Below, one piece after another: positions 59,297 to 64,000 of a stretch of 64,000 bases of DNA; within the stretch, counting starts at the first letter, position 1, and each line of letters begins with the position of its first letter. The notes under the pieces are model-generated. The model worked only from the letters and a program-made list of their open reading frames with translations, was not told the DNA's origin and did not search any database. Origin of the DNA: Triticum aestivum. Taxonomy: Eukaryota > Streptophyta > Magnoliopsida > Poales > Poaceae. The DNA lies in contig NC_057807.1 in the NCBI RefSeq assembly GCF_018294505.1, forward strand, positions 265,562,458-265,626,457. The letters are read 5' to 3'. The position numbers and the translations under genes were made by a program.

Positions 59297-60109
59297 CTAG
59301 GTATTGCCATCTTTGGTAGGCAATTCTTCAATGAGGCATCTCCATCCCTTAGAATTTTCTTTATTTCTAGAAATTATCAAACCTTTAGGCATACGATCAA
59401 AAAATTCATTCGTAGCAAATGGTTCCTTCATGATAGTGAAAAGATCGGGATGAATACTTATAGATTTAAGATCCGCATTTTCCTTACTAGATGATTCACC
59501 CTTATTTTTAGGAACATACATAAGCTTGGAAATTTTAGTAGGAGGACTAGGAGTATTCTTTACGGAGGAAAAAGCGGTTCCCAAATTGATAATGATACCC
59601 TCAAGTTTATCGATACGAGTAGAGTCTAGATTTATTTTTTCATTAACCATGGGTTCCTTCTCCTTAATATTTTTCAAAGTCATTCCTACCTTAGATCCAT
59701 ATTGAGTAATTTGATTATGAATCTTTTTATCTAGATTTTCAATGGATTCAATGGTAGCAACTTTGTTCTCAATAATTTCAGGCCTTTGCATAACATGCTC
59801 CAAAGTTAACATAGCTCCATTAACCAAAAGAGGAGGTGAGCCAAATAAATCTATTAAAGCATTATAGGAATCAAAAGTATGGCTACCCAAGAAATTCCCT
59901 CCGGTAATGGTATCAAGGATATATCTATACCAAGTATTAGCACCTACATAAAAATTGCAAAGAAGAACTGAAGTAGATTGCTTCCTGGTAGATCTATTTT
60001 GAGCATTGCAAATTCTATACCAAGCATATTTTAGATTTTCTCCCTCCCTTTGTTTAAAATTTAGCAGTTCATTCTCGGGAGATAACGGAGAAGATATAAA
60101 ACTAGTCAT
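59297..60109 (-). CDS. Intact gag-like ORF of the second Sabrina-like element, 270 aa
   Basis: The start ATG at 60109 (MTSFISSPLSPENELLNFKQ) is chosen because it aligns with the gag start at 10860 in the first element, both just after CTTGTCA on the element strand. The frame is open to 59297. It reads GENLKYAWYRICNAQNRSTR, NTWYRYILDTITGGNFLGSH (a gag-like helical part), then a charged lysine/serine-rich region, and ends PTKDGNT, matching the first element's NTKDGNT end. The middle differs strongly and the protease domain is absent, suggesting replacement or internal deletion. An unbroken frame suggests a young insertion. The upstream codons to 60235 are probably leader. Confidence 0.65.
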   Translation of the reverse strand: MTSFISSPLSPENELLNFKQREGENLKYAWYRICNAQNRSTRKQSTSVLLCNFYVGANTWYRYILDTITGGNFLGSHTFDSYNALIDLFGSPPLLVNGAMLTLEHVMQRPEIIENKVATIESIENLDKKIHNQITQYGSKVGMTLKNIKEKEPMVNEKINLDSTRIDKLEGIIINLGTAFSSVKNTPSPPTKISKLMYVPKNKGESSSKENADLKSISIHPDLFTIMKEPFATNEFFDRMPKGLIISRNKENSKGWRCLIEELPTKDGNT

Positions 60110-60308
60110 GATGACAAGCAAGCAAACTAACACACGAGCAAACAAAAGGACGAGGAAAAAAAGAGGAGGAGATTGGGAAAGAGAGGGCGAATAAAACGGC
60201 AAGGGTGAAGTGGGGGAGAGGAAAATGAGAGGCAAATGGCAAATAATGTAATGCGAGAGATAGGGATTGTGATGGGTACTTGGTATGTTGACTTTTGCGT
60301 AAGCCTAA

Positions 60309-60325
60309 CTGGCAACGACGCTAGA
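60309..60325 (-). promoter_or_regulatory. Degenerate primer-binding site
   Basis: CTGGCAACGACGCTAGA corresponds to the tRNA-Asp site at 11050-11067 but carries several substitutions. The spacing to the LTR (60335) is preserved. The changes may impair priming or reflect age. Confidence 0.5.
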
Positions 60326-60334
60326 AATTCTTCT

Positions 60335-61889
60335 TGCTACGTCTCGAGCTTGCGTTGGTTTTCCCCGAAGAGGAGAGGATGATGCAGCACAGTAGCATAA
60401 GTATTTCCCTTAGTTTCTGAGAACCAAGGTATCAATCTAGTAGGAGGTCACGCGCAAGTCCCTCGTACCTGCACAACACGATAGCAACTCGCAACCAACG
60501 CTTAGGGGTTGTCAATCCCTTCGCGGTCACTTACAAGAGTGAGATCTGATAGAGATAATATTTTTGGTATTTTTGATAGATAGATGCAAAGTAAAAAGTA
60601 AAGGCAAAGTAGAAACAAAGCAAGTAAATAAAGTGATAGAGATTGATATGATGAGAATAGACCCGGGGGCCATAGGTTTCACTAGTGGCTTCTCTCAAGA
60701 GCATAAGTATTCTACGGTGGGTGAACAAATTACTGTTGAGCAATTGACAAAATTGAGCATAGTTATGAGTATATCTAGGCAATGATCATGTATATAGGCA
60801 TCACGTCCGTGACAAGTAGATCGAAACGATTCTGCATCTACTACTATTACTCCACTCATCGACCGCTATCCAGCATGCATCTAGAGTATTAAGTTAAAAA
60901 TAGAGTAACGCTTTAAGCAAGATGACATGATGTAGAGGAATAAATTCATGCAATATGATAAATACCCCATCTTGTTATCCTCGATGGCAACAATACAATA
61001 CGTGCCTTGCAACTCTTTCTGTCACTGAGTAAGGACACCGCAAGATTGAACCCAAAGCCATGCACTTCTCCCATTGCAAGAACTACCAATCTAGTTGGCC
61101 AAACCAAACGGATAATTCGAAGAGACTTGCAAAGATAACTCAATCATACATAAAAGAATTCATAGAAGAATTAAATATTTTCCATAGATAATATTGGATC
61201 ATAAACCCACAATTCATCGGTCTCAACAAACACACCGCAAAAAGAAGATTACATCGAATAGATCTCCACGAGAGAGGGGGAGAACATTGTATTGAGATCC
61301 AAAAAGAGAGAAGAAGCCATCTAGATACTAGCTATGGACCCGAAGGTCTGAAGTAAACTACTCACACTTCATCGGAGGGGCTATGGTGACGATGTAGAAG
61401 CCCTCCATGGTGGATGCCCCCTCCGGCGGAGCTCCGGAACAGGCCCCAAGATGGGATCTCATGGATACAGAAGGTTGCGGCGGTGGAATTAGGTTTTTGG
61501 CTCCGTGTCTGGTCTATTGGGAGGAAGGAGTACGTCGGTGGAGCTCCGAGGGGCCCACGAGGTAGGGGGCGCGCCTAGGAGGGGGGGCGCGCCCTCCACC
61601 CTCGTGACCTCCTCGGAAGCTTCTTGGAGTAGGGTCCAAGTCTCCTGGATCACGTTCGGTGAGAAGATCACGTTCCCAAAGGTTTCATTCCGTTTGGACT
61701 CCGTTTGATATTCCGTTTCTTCGAAACACTGAAATAGGCAAAAAAACAGCAATTCTGGGCTGGGCCTCCGGTTAATAGGTTAGTCCCAAAAATAATATAA
61801 AAGTGGAAAATAAAGCCCAATATAGTCCAAAACAGTAGATAAAGTAGCATGGAGCAATCAAAAATTATAGATACGTTGGAGACGTATCA
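60335..61889 (-). repeat. 5' LTR of the second Sabrina-like element
   Basis: TGCTACGTCTCGAGCTTGCG to GTTGGAGACGTATCA, near-identical to 54748-56319. It lacks about 20 bp around the TATA motif (near 61520). Confidence 0.92.
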
Positions 61890-62400
61890 GTTAACTATTT
61901 GATCTTCTATTAGGAGTATGTTATATTGTTCAATTAGTGTTTACTTAACTGCTTGGTTCATTTGTTGTGGCTTGGTTCACTTGTTGTGGTGTTTAGTTTA
62001 CTGCTTGGTTCAATTCTGCAATGCGATGTTCAATTGTTGTGGCTGCATTCGGTTATTGTATACCATGTGAGGAATAAATCGAATTTGGTTATACTAAATA
62101 CATGAGAAACAAATACAGTTGCTATATTTCCAAGTTGTTAAGCATGCTTGGTTTGGTTAACTGTCTGATCTTCTATTAGGAGTATGTTATATTGTGCAAT
62201 GTGGTGCTCAGTTAACATTTGGTTCATTTGTTGTGGTGTTTAGTTAACTGCTTGGTTCAATTCTGCAATGTGATGTTCAATTGCGGTGGCTGCATTTTGT
62301 TATTGTATACCATGTGAGGAATAAATTGAATTTGGCTGCACTTAATACATGAGAAACACATACAAGTGTTATATTTCCTAGTTCTTAATCATGCTTGGTT
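61890..62400. repeat. About 250-bp tandem repeat, two copies
   Basis: TGATCTTCTATTAGGAGTAT at about 61900 and 62168, CATGTGAGGAATAAAT at about 62064 and 62309, and TATTTCC(A/T)AGTT at about 62125 and 62372 mark two units. The interrupted first unit is at 54604-54747. These lie in the intron-like DNA before the B3-like exons. Confidence 0.8.
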
Positions 62401-62536
62401 TGGATAAATGGGTTTTCCATGTGGCTTGAATTAATCTGATGAATCTGCAATGTGCTTATTTATCATCAACATATTTTACTGATATCATGCGAACCCTTAC
62501 TTAACCTGATGACTAACTACCTTGTATGTGTTACAG

Positions 62537-62901
62537 GGAAACAATGGGAAGCACTGATGTTTACAAGATGGTACTAACTATTATACCTTGCCTTTTTGTA
62601 TTCCTTTGCCCCATTTCCAATATAGAGAAGATATTTATGCACATCCTTGTTTGCAAGCTTCACTGATGATTACCTCTCAAACCACCTCTGTGGTCAGGAG
62701 GCGAGGAAAGTATTCATATAACACCCACGGTTCAATATTGAAGTGTTCCTGAAGAGGTCGAAGGATGGATGGTCAATCATCCATAGGCACTGGCCTAAAG
62801 TTGCAAAGACCTTCAACATGAATGAAGGCTCAACATTCGCCTTCCACTTCAGCAGTTTTCCAGATGAGATGCATCTCTCTATGTACTGTCTAAGATGCTA
62901 A
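62537..62901 (+). pseudogene. B3-like DNA-binding domain exons, fragment
   Basis: Exon 62537-62570 (acceptor TTACAG, ETMGSTDVYKM, donor GT at 62571) joins in frame to exon 62698-62901 (acceptor GGTCAG). The product reads EARKVFI, an in-frame TAA near 62719, then HPRFNIEVFLKRSKDGWSII, HRHWPKVAKTFNMNEGSTFA and FHFSSFPDEMHLSMYCL. The W-x-V/I, EG, F-x-F and L-x-x-Y pattern resembles the second half of a plant B3 domain. It lies in the outer CACTA. Function is lost because of the stop unless an alternative start is used. Confidence 0.55.
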
Positions 62902-63025
62902 TTTCGAGAGGTTCTAGATGTTGCATGTGAAACTTGCTACTAGTGCAGTTGTGTAATGGGGTAGCTGAGTGCTGAAGCTATATCATGTTGTACTCTGAGC
63001 CAGTATTCGCCTTCCACTTCACAAG
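62902..63025. other. 3' flank of the B3-like exon
   Basis: Short non-coding stretch. ATTCGCCTTCCACTTCA at 62838 recurs at about 63005, just before the next LTR. Confidence 0.4.
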
Positions 63026-64000
63026 TGTAGGGGATCACAACAGCTTTCGAGGGTAAAGTATTCAACCCAAATTTATTGATTCGACACAAGCGGAGCCAAA
63101 GAATATTCTTAAGTATTAGCAGTTGAGTTGTCAATTCAACCACACCTGGATAACTAAGTATCTGTAGCAAAGTATTTAGTAGCAAAGTGGTATGATAGTA
63201 ATGGTAACAGTGGCAAAAGTAAAGATAATAGTTTTGTAGGAATTGTAACAGTAGCAACGAAAAAGTAAATAAGCGAAGCACAAGATGTGAAAAGCTCGTA
63301 GGCATTGGATTAGTGATGGATAATTATGTCGGATGCGATTCCTCATGTAATAGCTATAACATAGGGTGACACAGAACTAGCTCCAGTTCATCAATGTAAT
63401 GTAGGCATGTATTCCGAATATAGTCATACGTGCTTACGGAAAAGAACTTGCACGACATCTTTTGTCCTACCCTCCCGTGGCAGCGGGGTCCTAGCGGAAA
63501 CTAAGGGATATTAAGGCCTCCTTTTAATAGAGAACCGGAACAAAGCATTAGCACATAGTGAATACATGAACACCTCAAACTATGGTCATCACCGAGAAGT
63601 ATCCCGATTATTCTCACTTCGGGGTTGTCGGATCATAACACATAATAGGTGACTATAGACTTGCAAGATAGGATCGAGAACACACATATATTCATGAAAA
63701 CATAATAGGTTCAGATCTGAAATCATGGCACTCGGGCTCTAGTGACAAGCAATAAGCATAGCAAAGTCATAGCAACATCAATCTCAAAACATAGTGGATA
63801 CTAGGGATCAAACCCTAACAAAACTAACTTGATTACATGGTAAATCGCATCCAACCCATCACCGTCCAGCATGCCTACGATGGAATTACTCACGCACGAC
63901 GGTGAGCATCATGAAATTTGTGATGGAGGATGGTTGATGATGACGACGGCAACGAATTCCCCTCTCCGAAGCCCCGAACGGACTCCAGACCAGCCCTCCC
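63026..64000. mobile_element. LTR of a further gypsy-type retrotransposon, cut by the window
   Basis: Starts TGTAGGGGATCACAACAGCT, a start I recall from Triticeae gypsy LTRs. It continues as AT-rich non-coding DNA to a TCCCCTCTCCGAAGCCCC block at the window edge. The preceding bases are ACAAG, and the right end is not visible, so TSD and orientation cannot be confirmed. The ORF at 62940-63305 is not a gene. Confidence 0.6.

Larger units (their letters stand above)
54748..61889 (-). mobile_element. Second Sabrina-like element, 7142 bp, TSD GTTAA
   Basis: LTRs 54748-56319 (1572 bp) and 60335-61889 (1555 bp), in the same orientation as the first insertion. GTTAA occurs at 54743-54747 and 61890-61894. 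The internal region has one gag-type ORF only. The LTRs differ from those of the 4394-53751 insertion by many substitutions, so this is a separate subfamily. It is non-autonomous, with no protease, RT or integrase. Confidence 0.92.

Overview
The window is intergenic DNA from a large grass genome. The transposon families, the WRN-exonuclease-like and F-box/FBD fragments, the Stowaway MITEs and the nesting depth all point to the wheat/barley tribe (Triticeae). I see no rRNA, tRNA, CRISPR array or intact conserved single-copy host gene. Nearly everything is transposon, or gene pieces carried inside transposons, stacked up to five levels deep. Family names are from memory of Triticeae repeats and are tentative. 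Boundaries and target-site duplications (TSDs) are read directly from the sequence.

Nesting from outside in. (1) A broken Ty1/copia integrase fragment (1-271). (2) Inserted in it at 272, the left end of an outer CACTA-type element. It carries an F-box/FBD pseudogene (816-2742), a 166-aa ORF (54006-54506) and a B3-like exon (62537-62901), and its right end lies beyond the window. (3) Inserted in that, a Sabrina/Athila-like Ty3-gypsy insertion (4394-53751) on the minus strand. It has the unusual layout LTR-internal-LTR-internal-LTR, and TTTGC flanks both outer ends. (4) Inside its middle LTR, a 37.5-kb CACTA element (11876-49406) with TSD TTG. (5) Inside that, a 9.2-kb Tat/Retand-like gypsy element (34728-43939). 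A second Sabrina-like element (54748-61889, TSD GTTAA) sits in the outer CACTA, and the LTR of another retrotransposon starts near 63026 and runs off the window.

The inner CACTA is the most interesting object. Its left third is repeat-rich subterminal DNA (12.4-16.8 kb). Its middle carries captured gene fragments: a second F-box/FBD gene (17260-18590) and a DEDDy 3'-5' exonuclease relative (20579-21293). It also holds MITEs and a probable Helitron 3' end. Its right half holds a plus-strand gene (29087-47641) whose 3' exons resemble the second CACTA protein (Transposase_24, Ptta/En/Spm). The 5' half of that gene is a tandemly amplified exon-intron array: eleven copies of one splice-donor segment, and measured exons whose lengths are multiples of three. 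The gypsy element at 34728-43939 sits inside this array.

No reverse transcriptase, RNase H or retroviral integrase was found in the three LTR elements seen internally, and no TNP2-type CACTA transposase was found. All appear non-autonomous. The Sabrina-like internal regions code on the minus strand (gag, or gag plus protease). The Tat-like element has gag-protease on the minus strand and an antisense ORF on the plus strand.
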